Shown: positions 15,456 through 25,265, counted from the first letter of the stretch. The stretch is DNA of 45,065 bases from Longimicrobiales bacterium (GCA_028822645.1 JAPKDG010000015.1:1-45065); one strand, 5' to 3'. Translations and numbers: made by a program. The notes: a model not told the origin generated them from the sequence alone.

Positions 15456-18400
15456 ATGTTTGTCCGTTCAAACTATGTTATCACCACTTTATTGATTGCT
15501 TGTTTTGCTATGCAACCAGTAGATGGAAAAGCTCAAAGTATTACTGCTGAACAGCTTGGGACACTCGAGTTTAGACACATAGGAGTGGTAGGCAACCGGA
15601 TTGCTTCCGTTTCAGGTGTTTCTGGTGACCCTCTCGTGTACTACGCTGGATCTGCTGCTGGTGGACTTTGGAAGACTGAAGATGGTGGAAATTTTTGGCG
15701 ACCTATCTTTGATGATCAAGACACACATTCCATCGGTGCGTTAGCCGTTTCTACGTCTGACAATCAAGTGGTTTGGGCAGGCACTGGAGAGCCTCATATT
15801 CGGTCTAATGTTACGGTTGGTGACGGTGTGTATAAGTCGACTGATGGGGGTGAGACATGGGATCATATGGGTTTGGAGAAAACGGGAAGAATAAGTCGAA
15901 TCGTAATTGACCCAAGAGATCCATCGACAGTATATGTGGCCTCACTGGGACATGGTCATAGCCCACAGGAAGAAAGAGGAATCTATAAAACGAGGGACGG
16001 TGGAGAGACGTGGGAACATGTACTGTTCGTGGACGAAAACACTGGCGCATCTAGTCTGATAATGGATCCCAATAACCCACGCATCTTATTTGCAGGTATG
16101 TGGCAAATTCTTATTAACACGTGGGGTCGTCAGAGTGGTGGTCCCGGCTCAGCAATTTATAGGAGTGACGACGGTGGTGATACCTGGGAAAGACTCAGCG
16201 GACATGGACTTCCCAGTCTTCCAGTGGGTAAAATCGATATTTGTATGTCGGCTTCTAATTCACAGCGGATATACGGTTTAATCGAAACAGGAGATGGTGT
16301 TCCTGTTAATGGAACCATTACCGAGAGTGGGGAGCTTTGGCGATCGAATGATGGTGGAAGTGAATGGACATTGGTCAACCACAGTCGTGACCTTGGAGGA
16401 AGAACCGCCTACTACAACAATTGCCGTGTAACACCTGACGATGCAGACGAGGTTTTCTTCTTGACTGCTGGAATTTCTCGTTCGTTGGACGGAGGACTGA
16501 CTTATGTGAATCATTCAGGTCGGCAGAGGTCAGGGGGTGATTACCATGATCTCTGGTTTGACCCAGCGAATGGGGACCGCTTGATCATCGGTAACGATCA
16601 GGGTGTTCATATTTCTGTCAATCGGGGTCAATCCTATAGAGCGATCGAACTTCCCGTTGGACAGATGTACCATGTCACTGCAGACAATGCAGTTCCCTAT
16701 AATGTATTGGGCAATCGACAGGATGGTCCGTCCTACAGGGGCCCCAGCAATAGCTTGTATGATAGCGGTCGAATACCCCGAGGAGATTGGCATCAGGTAG
16801 GTGGAGGGGAAAGTGGTTTCGCAACTCCAGATCCTACGAATTCTGATATTGTATGGTCGAGTGCATCAGGCGCTGGAGCGGTCGGAGGCATTGTCGTTAG
16901 ACATGATGAAAAAACTCGTCAATTCAGAAATGTAGAAGTTTGGCCTGAGGGTACCGTGGGGTGGCATGCAGAAGATCTGAAATACAGATTCCAATGGACT
17001 TTCCCACTACTTATTTCTTCGCATGATAACAATACGGTGTATGTGACTAGTCAGTACGTACACAGGACACGGAACGGAGGTCAAAGTTGGGATGTGATTA
17101 GCCCAGACCTAACAACGAATGACAAGTCAAGACAAGGAGTGAGTGGAGGTTTGACTCCTGACAACCTTGGAGTAGAGTATTGTTGTGTGATCTATTCCTT
17201 TGATGAGTCAAGAGCTCAGCAAGGAGTCTTTTACGCGGGTTCAAATGACGGAATGGTCCATGTGAGTAGGGATGATGGTCAAACCTGGGATGATGTAACT
17301 GGGAATTTTACAGAATGGCCCGAAGATGGCGTAGTACGTGGTATACACGCTTCGAAATGGGATCCCGCGAAGGCATACCTGGTAGTCGAAGCCCATCAGG
17401 TCGGTAACTTTGAGCCGTATATATATCGAACAGAAAATTATGGCGAAACGTGGACTAAGATTACCGATGGTATCTCGGATCACATATTGAGTTTCACCCG
17501 GGATATCGTAGAAGATCCTGTCAGGCCAGGACTTCTTTATGTAGGAACTGAAAATCGTCTCTATATTTCGTTTAACGACGGTGACAACTGGATAGAGTGG
17601 ACAAACAATTTGCCGGCATCACCCAAATATGGACTTGTGGTCCAAGAACATTTTGGTGATCTGGTCATCGGTACTTACGGGAGAGGATTTTGGATAATGG
17701 ACGATTTGAGTCCCTTACAACAACTTAATGAAGAGATTCTAAACAGTTCAGCTCATCTCTTTCGGCCAAGGGATGCATACAGATTTAATCCTAGGACGGC
17801 TCCAGCCACGATGACAAATGATCAATCAGATGGAGAGAGCCCTCCGAATGCAGCCTTCATCAACTATTGGATCGGGAAAGAAACGGCGGGATCTGATGTA
17901 ACCTTGAGAATATGGGATTCAGAGGGAAAGATGATAAGGTCATTGGATGGCACTAGTGAGGCAGGGATGAACAGGGCACAGTGGGACTTTAGAGATGAAG
18001 GTGGTCCGGCACCGACCCTCAGGACCAACCCCAAATATGCGGACTGGTATGATCTGGGAGCAGACCGAGAGCGACACTCAGTACAAATAGGTGCTTTGCG
18101 CTACCCCCCTGGATCTTACACCGTGACCATGGAAGTGGAGAGTCAGGATTACAGTCAGCCATTGAATGTGCTAAAGGATCCGAATTCTGAAGGTTCGTTG
18201 AGTGATATCCGCACCCAATTTGCACTGGCTCAAAAAATTAGAGTCGATCAGGAGCTTGCTGGAGAGACCGTGAATAGGATCGAGTGGATTCGCAGACAAC
18301 TCTACGATGCGATAGACATCCTGGAAGATCAGGGTGAATCAGAAGATTTGGTTGAGACCGCCGGAGCACTGGATGCTGCCTTAGTAATGATTGAAGATGA

Positions 18401-18668
18401 ATTAATTCAGCTTCAGGTAACCGGAACGGGTCAGGATCAAGTACGTTTCCCCGGAAAAGCCCTTGAAAGACTTAATTATTTGATGGGCGGAGTCACAACC
18501 GCTGACTTCAGACCGACAGATCAGCATGTAGAAGTTCAGGCGATCTTGAGCGAAAATGTAACTCGCTCCAGAGAGAATCTAGAAGTGCTATTAGAAAAGG
18601 AACTGTCAGAACTAAACCGAGCTTTGACTGACAAAGGAGTGAGTCTGCTTATTGGCCCAGGGGAATGA
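15456..18668 (+). CDS. Large exported Asp-box (BNR/VPS10-type) beta-propeller protein
   Basis: A 1070-residue secreted protein with an N-terminal signal peptide (TTLLIACFAMQPVDGKAQ). At least ten Asp-box repeats are visible, such as TEDGGNFW, STDGGETW, TRDGGETW, SDDGGDTW, SNDGGSEW, TRNGGQSW, SRDDGQTW and TENYGETW, spread over about residues 65-720. They would form one or two sialidase/VPS10-like propellers. The last 300 residues hold a beta-rich segment and a charged helical tail. A true sialidase active site is not evident, so the biochemical role is open; the family is often annotated as glycosyl hydrolase without proof. AAGGAG precedes the start. Its stop overlaps the M28 peptidase start (ATGA), suggesting a joint surface or periplasmic function. 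Confidence 0.85.
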   Translation: MFVRSNYVITTLLIACFAMQPVDGKAQSITAEQLGTLEFRHIGVVGNRIASVSGVSGDPLVYYAGSAAGGLWKTEDGGNFWRPIFDDQDTHSIGALAVSTSDNQVVWAGTGEPHIRSNVTVGDGVYKSTDGGETWDHMGLEKTGRISRIVIDPRDPSTVYVASLGHGHSPQEERGIYKTRDGGETWEHVLFVDENTGASSLIMDPNNPRILFAGMWQILINTWGRQSGGPGSAIYRSDDGGDTWERLSGHGLPSLPVGKIDICMSASNSQRIYGLIETGDGVPVNGTITESGELWRSNDGGSEWTLVNHSRDLGGRTAYYNNCRVTPDDADEVFFLTAGISRSLDGGLTYVNHSGRQRSGGDYHDLWFDPANGDRLIIGNDQGVHISVNRGQSYRAIELPVGQMYHVTADNAVPYNVLGNRQDGPSYRGPSNSLYDSGRIPRGDWHQVGGGESGFATPDPTNSDIVWSSASGAGAVGGIVVRHDEKTRQFRNVEVWPEGTVGWHAEDLKYRFQWTFPLLISSHDNNTVYVTSQYVHRTRNGGQSWDVISPDLTTNDKSRQGVSGGLTPDNLGVEYCCVIYSFDESRAQQGVFYAGSNDGMVHVSRDDGQTWDDVTGNFTEWPEDGVVRGIHASKWDPAKAYLVVEAHQVGNFEPYIYRTENYGETWTKITDGISDHILSFTRDIVEDPVRPGLLYVGTENRLYISFNDGDNWIEWTNNLPASPKYGLVVQEHFGDLVIGTYGRGFWIMDDLSPLQQLNEEILNSSAHLFRPRDAYRFNPRTAPATMTNDQSDGESPPNAAFINYWIGKETAGSDVTLRIWDSEGKMIRSLDGTSEAGMNRAQWDFRDEGGPAPTLRTNPKYADWYDLGADRERHSVQIGALRYPPGSYTVTMEVESQDYSQPLNVLKDPNSEGSLSDIRTQFALAQKIRVDQELAGETVNRIEWIRRQLYDAIDILEDQGESEDLVETAGALDAALVMIEDELIQLQVTGTGQDQVRFPGKALERLNYLMGGVTTADFRPTDQHVEVQAILSENVTRSRENLEVLLEKELSELNRALTDKGVSLLIGPGE

Positions 18669-20317
18669 TCTCTAGGGTTCTGAGTCTGAGATGTCGAGCA
18701 AGTAAAATGATCAAGAAAAGATTTTGGGTGCCCATGGTTTTTGGTGCGGTAGCATTTTCTGTGAGCACTTTAGTCGGCCAAGAATCTAAAGACAGAGAAT
18801 GGCTCACACCAGAACCTGTAGACCACCAGATGGTAGCTCTAATTCGGGAAGAGGGTTTCCAGCGGTCTCAGGTAATTGAAAAACTATCATACATGACTGA
18901 TGTGTTGGGGGCTCGGCTCACAAACTCAAAAGATATGAAGAGAGCTCAGTCCTGGCTGGTTCAGGAATTGGAATCCATGGGGCTATCTAATACCCGGAAG
19001 GATCCCTTTATGGAATATGGTGTAAGTTGGGACAATGTTGGATTTTCGCTAGATATGCTCGAACCAGATTATCAGCCGATGGTGGGTTTCCCATTAGCTC
19101 ATACTCCAGGCACTAGTGGGAGTGTTGTACTGCCAGTCATGATAGCTGATGTCAAGCATAAATCGGATTTGTCTAAATTCCAGGGGAAACTTAAAGGAAC
19201 TGCAGTGCTATCCAGCCCACCGCCTACTGTAGACCTCGAAAGATTCTCAAAGGGAACACCTCGAAGAACAGAGAGTGAGCTGAAAGCTATGGATGAAGAA
19301 GTGCTCCAACAGCCAGTCGACCTAGAGGCTCACTTCAAAACCCTGTATCCCGAACCGAAAGGAAAATCTGGCCTACTGACTCCCGTCGAGCGACTCAGGT
19401 TTTTCGAGAAAGAGGGCGTGGCGCTTATATTGGAATCGAATAGTGGTTGGCCTGGTGCAGTAAGAGGATTTGCTCGGCCAGGCGCAAAGATTGATAGATG
19501 GTCTCAAGAAGCCACTCTTAGGAGTGTTCCGATTGTCGCAGTAACCCCCGAACACTATAACCGTATGTATCGAATACTCTTAAGGGGGATTCCGGTACAT
19601 GTAGAAGCTGAAGTTGAAAATCGACATGGTGAGGCTGTAGAGTTTGCCCACAATATCGTCGCAGAGATTCCAGGTGTGGAGCATCCAGAACAAGTTGTGA
19701 TGCTGGGGGCTCATTTCGATACTTGGCATGCTAGTCCTAACGCTAGTGACAACACTTCTGGTGTTGTCGTCATGTTGGAAGCGATGAGGATACTCAAGGA
19801 ACTAAATGTTCAACCCAAGCGGACAATACGGGTTGTTTTCTGGGGAGGAGAAGAACAGGGGTTGTACGGCTCGAGAGCGTATGTCAAAAAGAATTATATA
19901 GATGGAAATAATATGCTCCCTGAATCAGTCAAAGGTTCGGCCTATGACGATTTCTCAGTTTACTTCAATCAAGATTATGGACCAGGGGAGTACAGAGGAA
20001 TTTACCTGCAGGGCAATGAGCACGTGAGGGGAATATTTCGTTCTTGGATGAAGCCGTTGGAAGACCTAGGAATGAAGACCATTTCCATTCAAGGTGTGGG
20101 CAGTACGGACCACATCCCTTTCGATGAGATAGGGCTTCCGGCGTTTCAGTTCCTGCAGGCAAGAACTGGGGGTACAGGAGGTCACACCAACCTCGATTTT
20201 TTCGATACGATCCCTATTGAAGACCTCATGAAAAATGCCGTTATTATGGCCAGCTTTGTCTATCATTCAGCTATGCGGGACGAGATTCTGCCCCGCAAGA
20301 AACTCGGGAGTAATTGA
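18665..20317 (+). CDS. Exported M28-family metallopeptidase
   Basis: A 550-residue zinc aminopeptidase-type enzyme. The co-catalytic metal site is clear: H350-x-D352 in GAHFDTWH, bridging D362 in NASDNTSG, E396-E397 in WGGEEQGLYGS, D in FNQDYG, and H in STDHIPFD. A protease-associated-like insert lies before it. The ATG at 18665 overlaps the upstream stop and follows an AGGGGA box, but it leaves 14 residues before a standard signal peptide; the ATG at 18707 (MIKKRFWVPMVFG) is the alternative. M28 enzymes cleave N-terminal or C-terminal residues from peptides. The overlap with the Asp-box protein shows an operon. Confidence 0.9.
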   Translation: MISRVLSLRCRASKMIKKRFWVPMVFGAVAFSVSTLVGQESKDREWLTPEPVDHQMVALIREEGFQRSQVIEKLSYMTDVLGARLTNSKDMKRAQSWLVQELESMGLSNTRKDPFMEYGVSWDNVGFSLDMLEPDYQPMVGFPLAHTPGTSGSVVLPVMIADVKHKSDLSKFQGKLKGTAVLSSPPPTVDLERFSKGTPRRTESELKAMDEEVLQQPVDLEAHFKTLYPEPKGKSGLLTPVERLRFFEKEGVALILESNSGWPGAVRGFARPGAKIDRWSQEATLRSVPIVAVTPEHYNRMYRILLRGIPVHVEAEVENRHGEAVEFAHNIVAEIPGVEHPEQVVMLGAHFDTWHASPNASDNTSGVVVMLEAMRILKELNVQPKRTIRVVFWGGEEQGLYGSRAYVKKNYIDGNNMLPESVKGSAYDDFSVYFNQDYGPGEYRGIYLQGNEHVRGIFRSWMKPLEDLGMKTISIQGVGSTDHIPFDEIGLPAFQFLQARTGGTGGHTNLDFFDTIPIEDLMKNAVIMASFVYHSAMRDEILPRKKLGSN

Positions 20318-20362
20318 TCTAGGACAGGTCGATGTGTCAGTCTTAGAGAAAGGGTCGCATCG

Positions 20363-21526
20363 ATGAAAATGAAAGTCAGACACTACTGGTTACTTTTGGC
20401 AGTCTTTAGCATTTCTTGTCAAGATTCACCTACATCACCTACAGTACTCCCTCCCGAGGAAAACAAGCTAGCAAGATTTGACTCCCTTATGATCTCCTTT
20501 ATGTCAGACAATGATATAGATGCGGGAGCTCTGAGCATAATGAAGAACAGTCGAGTGATTTACGAGAAGACTTTTGGCTGGAAGGACAGTCAACACACAC
20601 AGATATTGCCACAAAATGCGATGATGCGCTTGGCGAGTGTGAGCAAGCCAATTACTGCCGCAGCCATCAGGATGCTCATATCTGAAGGAAAAATAGGATT
20701 GACACAGAAGGTTTTTGATCTAAATAAAAACGGTACCGGAATTCTGAGAATAGACCCATTTCCGGCTTTGGGGGATACTCTTTTTAAGAAGATCACTGTA
20801 GATCATCTCTTGTTACATAAGGGAGGATGGGATCGAAATCTTGATAAGGACTGGGTTTTTCAGGAAGCAGAGATAGCTTCAGGGTTGGATGTGTCCAGTC
20901 CTCCCACACAGACTCAGATGATTTCTTTCCTTCTGGGAAGAAGCCTGCAGTTTAGTCCAGGCTCCAAATCCGAATACTCGAATGTAGGTTACTTGGTCTT
21001 GGGATTGATCGTAGAAAAAGTTTCCGGTCAGAATTATATCGACTATGTCCATGAGGCAGTATTGGCCCCCATCGAGATCAACCGAAGTGACGTAATTCAA
21101 GGACGCACTTTCCTGCAAGACAGAGATTTCCGCGAACCTTGGTACGATTCGGGCTTCATCAGGGGAGTGAATGTTTTTGATGTCACTGGCCCAAACGTGT
21201 CCTTCTCGGACGGGGGATGGAATCACGAAGGAGCCGCCGCTTATATGGGCTTAGTAGCCACCTCCACATCGATCGTGGAATTCTTAGATCATTATTTAGT
21301 CTGGGGACCAGATATTGGGAAAGTGAGGGATAATACGTATGGGACAGGATGGCGGTATCATACTGGCAGTCTGCCAGGCACTCAAGCGCTGGCTATGCAG
21401 AGAGACAACGGGATCAATTATGTGACCCTGTTTAACAAGAGAAGAATACCGAGTGAGGGTGATAGTTATAACGACCAGATAAGACTAAAAATAGATCAGG
21501 TTGTGAATGAGGGGGCATTGAACTGA
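20363..21526 (+). CDS. SxxK serine hydrolase lipoprotein (beta-lactamase family)
   Basis: A 387-residue protein with a lipoprotein signal (LLLAVFSIS-C). Motifs: S92-V-S-K95 in ASVSKPITAAA, YSN in EYSNVGY, and HTGSLPG as the third motif. It lacks the extra C-terminal domain of the 13780-15243 protein. It lies 45 bases after the M28 peptidase in the same direction and is probably the third gene of that operon. The fold is shared by DD-peptidases, esterases and D-aminopeptidases; which activity applies here is not visible. Confidence 0.87.
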   Translation: MKMKVRHYWLLLAVFSISCQDSPTSPTVLPPEENKLARFDSLMISFMSDNDIDAGALSIMKNSRVIYEKTFGWKDSQHTQILPQNAMMRLASVSKPITAAAIRMLISEGKIGLTQKVFDLNKNGTGILRIDPFPALGDTLFKKITVDHLLLHKGGWDRNLDKDWVFQEAEIASGLDVSSPPTQTQMISFLLGRSLQFSPGSKSEYSNVGYLVLGLIVEKVSGQNYIDYVHEAVLAPIEINRSDVIQGRTFLQDRDFREPWYDSGFIRGVNVFDVTGPNVSFSDGGWNHEGAAAYMGLVATSTSIVEFLDHYLVWGPDIGKVRDNTYGTGWRYHTGSLPGTQALAMQRDNGINYVTLFNKRRIPSEGDSYNDQIRLKIDQVVNEGALN

Positions 21527-21555
21527 TGACTGGAACAACGTAAGTACTTCTGGAT

Positions 21556-22770
21556 CTATTCTCGTTCTCCATAGAATCGCTCCATTATCATCGAAGCAAA
21601 TCCATCTCCAGTGCAATTGGTGGCTGTTCGTATCATATCAGGCAGGCCGCTCGACATTGCAATCCAGGTGGCCACGAATTCAGAGGTCATGTCTTCAGGG
21701 AGATGAAGTACGGAGGCGAATAGAGTTGCGCTCCAAAGAGCAGTACCCATACCAGCGGGAAGGCCAGGAGCCGCAATAGTGAACACAACAATAGCGGGCC
21801 AAGCCATGAGGAGACTCAGTAGATCAATTTGAATGCCAAAAATATAGGAAAGAATGAAAGGTGCGTAGGCTACGTAAGCTAAAGCGCTAGCATCTAAATT
21901 GATGACTGATCCCACTGGTAGAACAAATTCAGCAATTTTGGGACTGACACCCTGTTTCTTCACATTGGTAAGATTAATAGGCAAGGTAAGCAGTGAAGAA
22001 CAAGTTCCAGCGGCGAAAATAGCAGTCGGAAGATAATAGCCACTGATCACATCTCTAGCGCTACGACGACCGGTCAATTTGAGTACTACAAAAAGGTAGC
22101 AGCTTGTCCAAATCAAACAGAGCAGAAGGGTATAACCGGTCATCAGAAGGTAATTGGTCAAGCCCAGCTGTGTTCCAAATTGAACGCCTACAGAGATACC
22201 CAAACATAGAACAAACGGAACGATGAGGAGTGAAAGCAATTTACCCCAACCAAACAGGCCAGATTGAATGGTTCCCAAAAAATTATGTAGACGTGTCCAC
22301 TTGGCGCCGAGCAATCCGAAACAGACTGCGAGCAAAATAGCGAAAAGGGGTTTGGACGCACTCAGGCCACTGCCTTGAGTAAAAAGATCTATGATTGTGT
22401 TGGAGAGAGAATCAGAACTCGCTGAAAAAGAAAGGCCAAATAATAATGCGGAAAACGTCAAGCCCAAAAATCCAGCTACAAGAGAAGTAAATAGATACCA
22501 AAGAATGACAGATCCTGCCAAAGAATTAGCTCGGCCACTGTTGGCCAGTGAGGATATAGCTGGACTCAGGGCGACAAAAATCAAAATTGGAACGAAGGTG
22601 ATCACGACTTCGATTATGGCGTTGATCAAGGAGGCTACCGGCGAGAAAAGCTCTGAGAATATCCCTCCAAGGAATATTCCCGAAATTAAAGAGAATAGAA
22701 GAAACAAATACTGGGGAATTTTGGACAGCATTTCATTGCATATCTTCAATAATTCGGATATTCGTTCCAT
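21556..22770 (-). CDS. Dicarboxylate/amino acid:cation symporter (DAACS/GltP-type)
   Basis: A 404-residue inner-membrane transporter with many hydrophobic segments. The family marks are in the C-terminal half: GSVINLDASALAYVAYAPFI, PAIVVFTIAAPGLPAGMGTA (hairpin HP2 region) and GLPDMIRTATNCTGDG, where the Asp and Asn bind the substrate and sodium. Members take up glutamate, aspartate, C4-dicarboxylates or neutral amino acids with sodium or protons. Its ATG overlaps by one base the stop of the tandem M42 peptidase gene upstream, so the two are coupled: peptide cleavage outside, then uptake of the product. Confidence 0.88.
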   Translation of the reverse strand: MERISELLKICNEMLSKIPQYLFLLFSLISGIFLGGIFSELFSPVASLINAIIEVVITFVPILIFVALSPAISSLANSGRANSLAGSVILWYLFTSLVAGFLGLTFSALLFGLSFSASSDSLSNTIIDLFTQGSGLSASKPLFAILLAVCFGLLGAKWTRLHNFLGTIQSGLFGWGKLLSLLIVPFVLCLGISVGVQFGTQLGLTNYLLMTGYTLLLCLIWTSCYLFVVLKLTGRRSARDVISGYYLPTAIFAAGTCSSLLTLPINLTNVKKQGVSPKIAEFVLPVGSVINLDASALAYVAYAPFILSYIFGIQIDLLSLLMAWPAIVVFTIAAPGLPAGMGTALWSATLFASVLHLPEDMTSEFVATWIAMSSGLPDMIRTATNCTGDGFASMIMERFYGERE

Positions 22771-24932
22771 TAAGGTTCTTCTGAAAGAACCACGTTTCTC
22801 ACTAATTTCGCCAAATTTTCTAAATCTCTGAGGTCTAACACTTCACCCGGGGAATGGCTGTAGCGCCCTGGCCAGGAAAGGCCTTGATTCGGAGCACCCC
22901 AAAAAGCGAAATCCACTCCGTCTGTGCTACCTTGGGTTAATCCAATCTGCAGTGGGATGCCGGCAGTGTTCGCAGCATTGATCACTATATTCCTTTCTGC
23001 AACGGGAGAAGCACCTGAGTTCTCAATCGCTCGCAGTACTGGGCCCTTACCAAGCAAAGCGTGAGCAAAATGAGGAGATTCTAGTGGCGTGTCAGATGAC
23101 ACAAAAGTATCTACAGAATAAATTCTTCTTGTTCCCAGGCCGATGAGCTTTGAAAGAGCGAGAGCCCCTATATGACCGCTTTCTTCGTGCACGGACCATA
23201 CAAAGTATATTTTCTTTGATAGTTCGTCTGGATCAATATTGTTGATGGCCATGAGGAGCGCTGTGCTTCCAGCTCGATCATCTAGAGACCTTGCTACAAA
23301 TCGTGAGGAGCCGATCCTTAATGCTTCTTTATAGCTACTTACCGCCATGCCTTTTTGTACGCCAAGATTTTTCAATTCACTACGGTTCATGCCGAACCAA
23401 GCTTGCATTTGTTCTGGATTTTTCTGTTGGGGGTTTTCTCTAGTGAGAAAAATCCCTTTAATTGGTTTAATAGCAGATGCTGTTACAGATTGTTTCTTCC
23501 ATTTAGGGCTATAGTCTACACCAGTTCCTGATTTGGTATTGGGGCTTTCGGGTGGATCAAAATGCAAAAGTGCTGTTTGGCCTTCCCATGCGGAGGATAC
23601 AGCTCCACCTTTTCTTTCGAGGGTTACAATGCCTTCAGGGTCTATTTCCCCTACTTCGTAACCTACTTCGTCCAAGTGGGCCATAAAGACAGTCGTGTCA
23701 TTTTCTGGACCCATCTCTAAGATAATGTTCCCGATATCGTCTACCTTTGCCTGATCTCTAGCCCATTTCGGCAGTGACTCGAGTATTCGACGACGGACAG
23801 ACCATTCATGACCGGAGACGCCATAGGCGTTTGCGAAAGTTTCTAGTAGCGCGGATGAGTTCTGGTGGGCAGGGTCATGGAAATCATTTAAGAACGAACT
23901 GGTTTCAGGTGCTTCTATCCAAGTGGGGTATCCCTTGAGCGATTTTCCTACGAGTGCAGCGGTTTGGGTGAGGAGCCAGTCTGATTCGTTCATGGATATG
24001 GATTCCATGTGAGAGCCAATTTCTCGGACAGTGGGTGAAATCCAATCAACTTGGGCTATTCCCGAATGTACAAGGATAGGTTCTAGTCGACCGAATGAAG
24101 AGTTTGGCCGAATTTCATGGATACGACTTGATTCACCATCTCCCAATATTATTAATTTATCAACATTGATTTGTCTTGATAGAAACGAGCTTAGCCCAAT
24201 CCATCCAAATTCTTTTTGTGAGCTAAGGACAAACTTGATGGTTTCAGCGGATTTCGGTGGATTATTCTTCGAGTATTGAGCCAAGGTTGCTACAGCAGCA
24301 CAACCTGCCCGCGCTCCCGCATCGGGACCGGCGACATGGCCATTATAGGACCATCTTGGAAGATGCCGAGAAAGAGGGTCCAAGAGTTCTATTCCAAGTG
24401 CGGCAACTTGCTCTTGAGTCTCGACGCCAACGTCCACCCACAGATCATCTGCTGTTACAATGTTTGTTTCTTCAGAATGTTGTTGATTGAAATGACCGTT
24501 TGAACGAGCAACTACTCCTGCCACAGGTCCATTTTGAGTTAGTATTCGAACCGTTTGGGCTTCGTGGGCTTGATCCCAAAGTGGGTGTGAGGGCCCTCTT
24601 CCAATGCGATGCACTCTCAGGTAACCATCCTTTGTTATTTGACTAACCGAATAGCTTGGTCTATCTAGGCCACAGGCAACGATTGTTTTTGTGCCTCCAG
24701 ATCCAACAGTCATTGTTAGGTTGCCCCACTGGTCGGAGGCCCATTCGTTCATCTCTATCGCTATATGAGGAGAAATTCTAGTTTCATAGCCCGTAGGCAT
24801 ATCCAGTTGTATCCAAGATGCAAGTGCATTTTGTTGCTGAGAAATCTGGCCCGCGAGTGGGAGGGTGAGGAAGAAGATCATTAAGCATGTGAGGATTGTG
24901 CTTATACTTGGATTGTTCAAATCAAACTCCAA
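22770..24932 (-). CDS. Exported tandem M42-type aminopeptidase, first domain degenerate
   Basis: A 720-residue protein with a signal peptide (LTCLMIFFLTLPLAGQ). Residues about 361-720 are an M42 (glutamyl aminopeptidase/cellulase M) domain with H419, D551 in SLDDRAG, E583-E584 in HEESGH, D608 and H693. Residues about 36-335 repeat the same plan: the core TIVACGLDRPSYSV matches TVFMAHLDEVGYEV, GPDAGARAG matches SLDDRAG, and SSQKEFGWIG matches SVHEESGHIG. The first copy has Gly88 for the metal His and Lys240 for the catalytic Glu, so it is probably not active. Such fusions are unusual for M42, which is normally a single-domain cytosolic enzyme. The start is a TTG at 24932 without an obvious ribosome-binding site; an ATG at 24881 is the alternative. 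Confidence 0.83.
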   Translation of the reverse strand: MEFDLNNPSISTILTCLMIFFLTLPLAGQISQQQNALASWIQLDMPTGYETRISPHIAIEMNEWASDQWGNLTMTVGSGGTKTIVACGLDRPSYSVSQITKDGYLRVHRIGRGPSHPLWDQAHEAQTVRILTQNGPVAGVVARSNGHFNQQHSEETNIVTADDLWVDVGVETQEQVAALGIELLDPLSRHLPRWSYNGHVAGPDAGARAGCAAVATLAQYSKNNPPKSAETIKFVLSSQKEFGWIGLSSFLSRQINVDKLIILGDGESSRIHEIRPNSSFGRLEPILVHSGIAQVDWISPTVREIGSHMESISMNESDWLLTQTAALVGKSLKGYPTWIEAPETSSFLNDFHDPAHQNSSALLETFANAYGVSGHEWSVRRRILESLPKWARDQAKVDDIGNIILEMGPENDTTVFMAHLDEVGYEVGEIDPEGIVTLERKGGAVSSAWEGQTALLHFDPPESPNTKSGTGVDYSPKWKKQSVTASAIKPIKGIFLTRENPQQKNPEQMQAWFGMNRSELKNLGVQKGMAVSSYKEALRIGSSRFVARSLDDRAGSTALLMAINNIDPDELSKKIYFVWSVHEESGHIGALALSKLIGLGTRRIYSVDTFVSSDTPLESPHFAHALLGKGPVLRAIENSGASPVAERNIVINAANTAGIPLQIGLTQGSTDGVDFAFWGAPNQGLSWPGRYSHSPGEVLDLRDLENLAKLVRNVVLSEEP

Positions 24933-24940
24933 TGTTGTAT

Positions 24941-24988
24941 CTATGTAATTTCAACATTCAGAAAGGAAAAAATGGGGAAATTACGTAG
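24941..24988. promoter_or_regulatory. 12-bp inverted repeat upstream of the M42 gene
   Basis: Arms 24941-24952 and 24977-24988 are complementary over 12 positions with a single G-U type mismatch, and 24 bases lie between them. Read on the minus strand, the structure follows the small membrane protein gene and precedes the TTG start of the M42 gene by 8 bases. It could be an operator, an intercistronic terminator or a leader hairpin that controls M42 translation. Confidence 0.4.
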
Positions 24989-25019
24989 TTTGTCAGTTCC
25001 TATTTAGTTACGGTATTCT

Positions 25020-25265
25020 TCAATTTTTACTGGGCTTCTTAAGTGCCTGGTGTCCTATAAAAAAAATTACTGAAAGTAAAATCAATGGGTGCTCCAGCCC
25101 AAAGAACACCCAGTAGAGTGTGAAGGTCAAGAGGGCAGTTAAGGCCTTCATCCATTGGGTCGTGCCAAATTTGGTCATCGTAAAATGGTTAAAATAAACC
25201 AAGATTGCCAACAGGACTGCTTGGGAAAAGAACACCCAAGATGGGCTTTCCATGAATTCTGCCAT
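25020..25265 (-). CDS. Small hypothetical membrane protein
   Basis: An 81-residue protein with about three hydrophobic helices (VFFSQAVLLAILVYF, ALTALLTFTLYWVFFG, LILLSVIFFIGHQ) and a basic C-terminus (ALKKPSKN). I do not recognise the family. It has the composition of a real membrane protein, but its ribosome-binding site is weak. It is upstream of the tandem M42 gene on the same strand, with an inverted repeat between them, and diverges from the gamma-synthase gene. Confidence 0.5.
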   Translation of the reverse strand: MAEFMESPSWVFFSQAVLLAILVYFNHFTMTKFGTTQWMKALTALLTFTLYWVFFGLEHPLILLSVIFFIGHQALKKPSKN

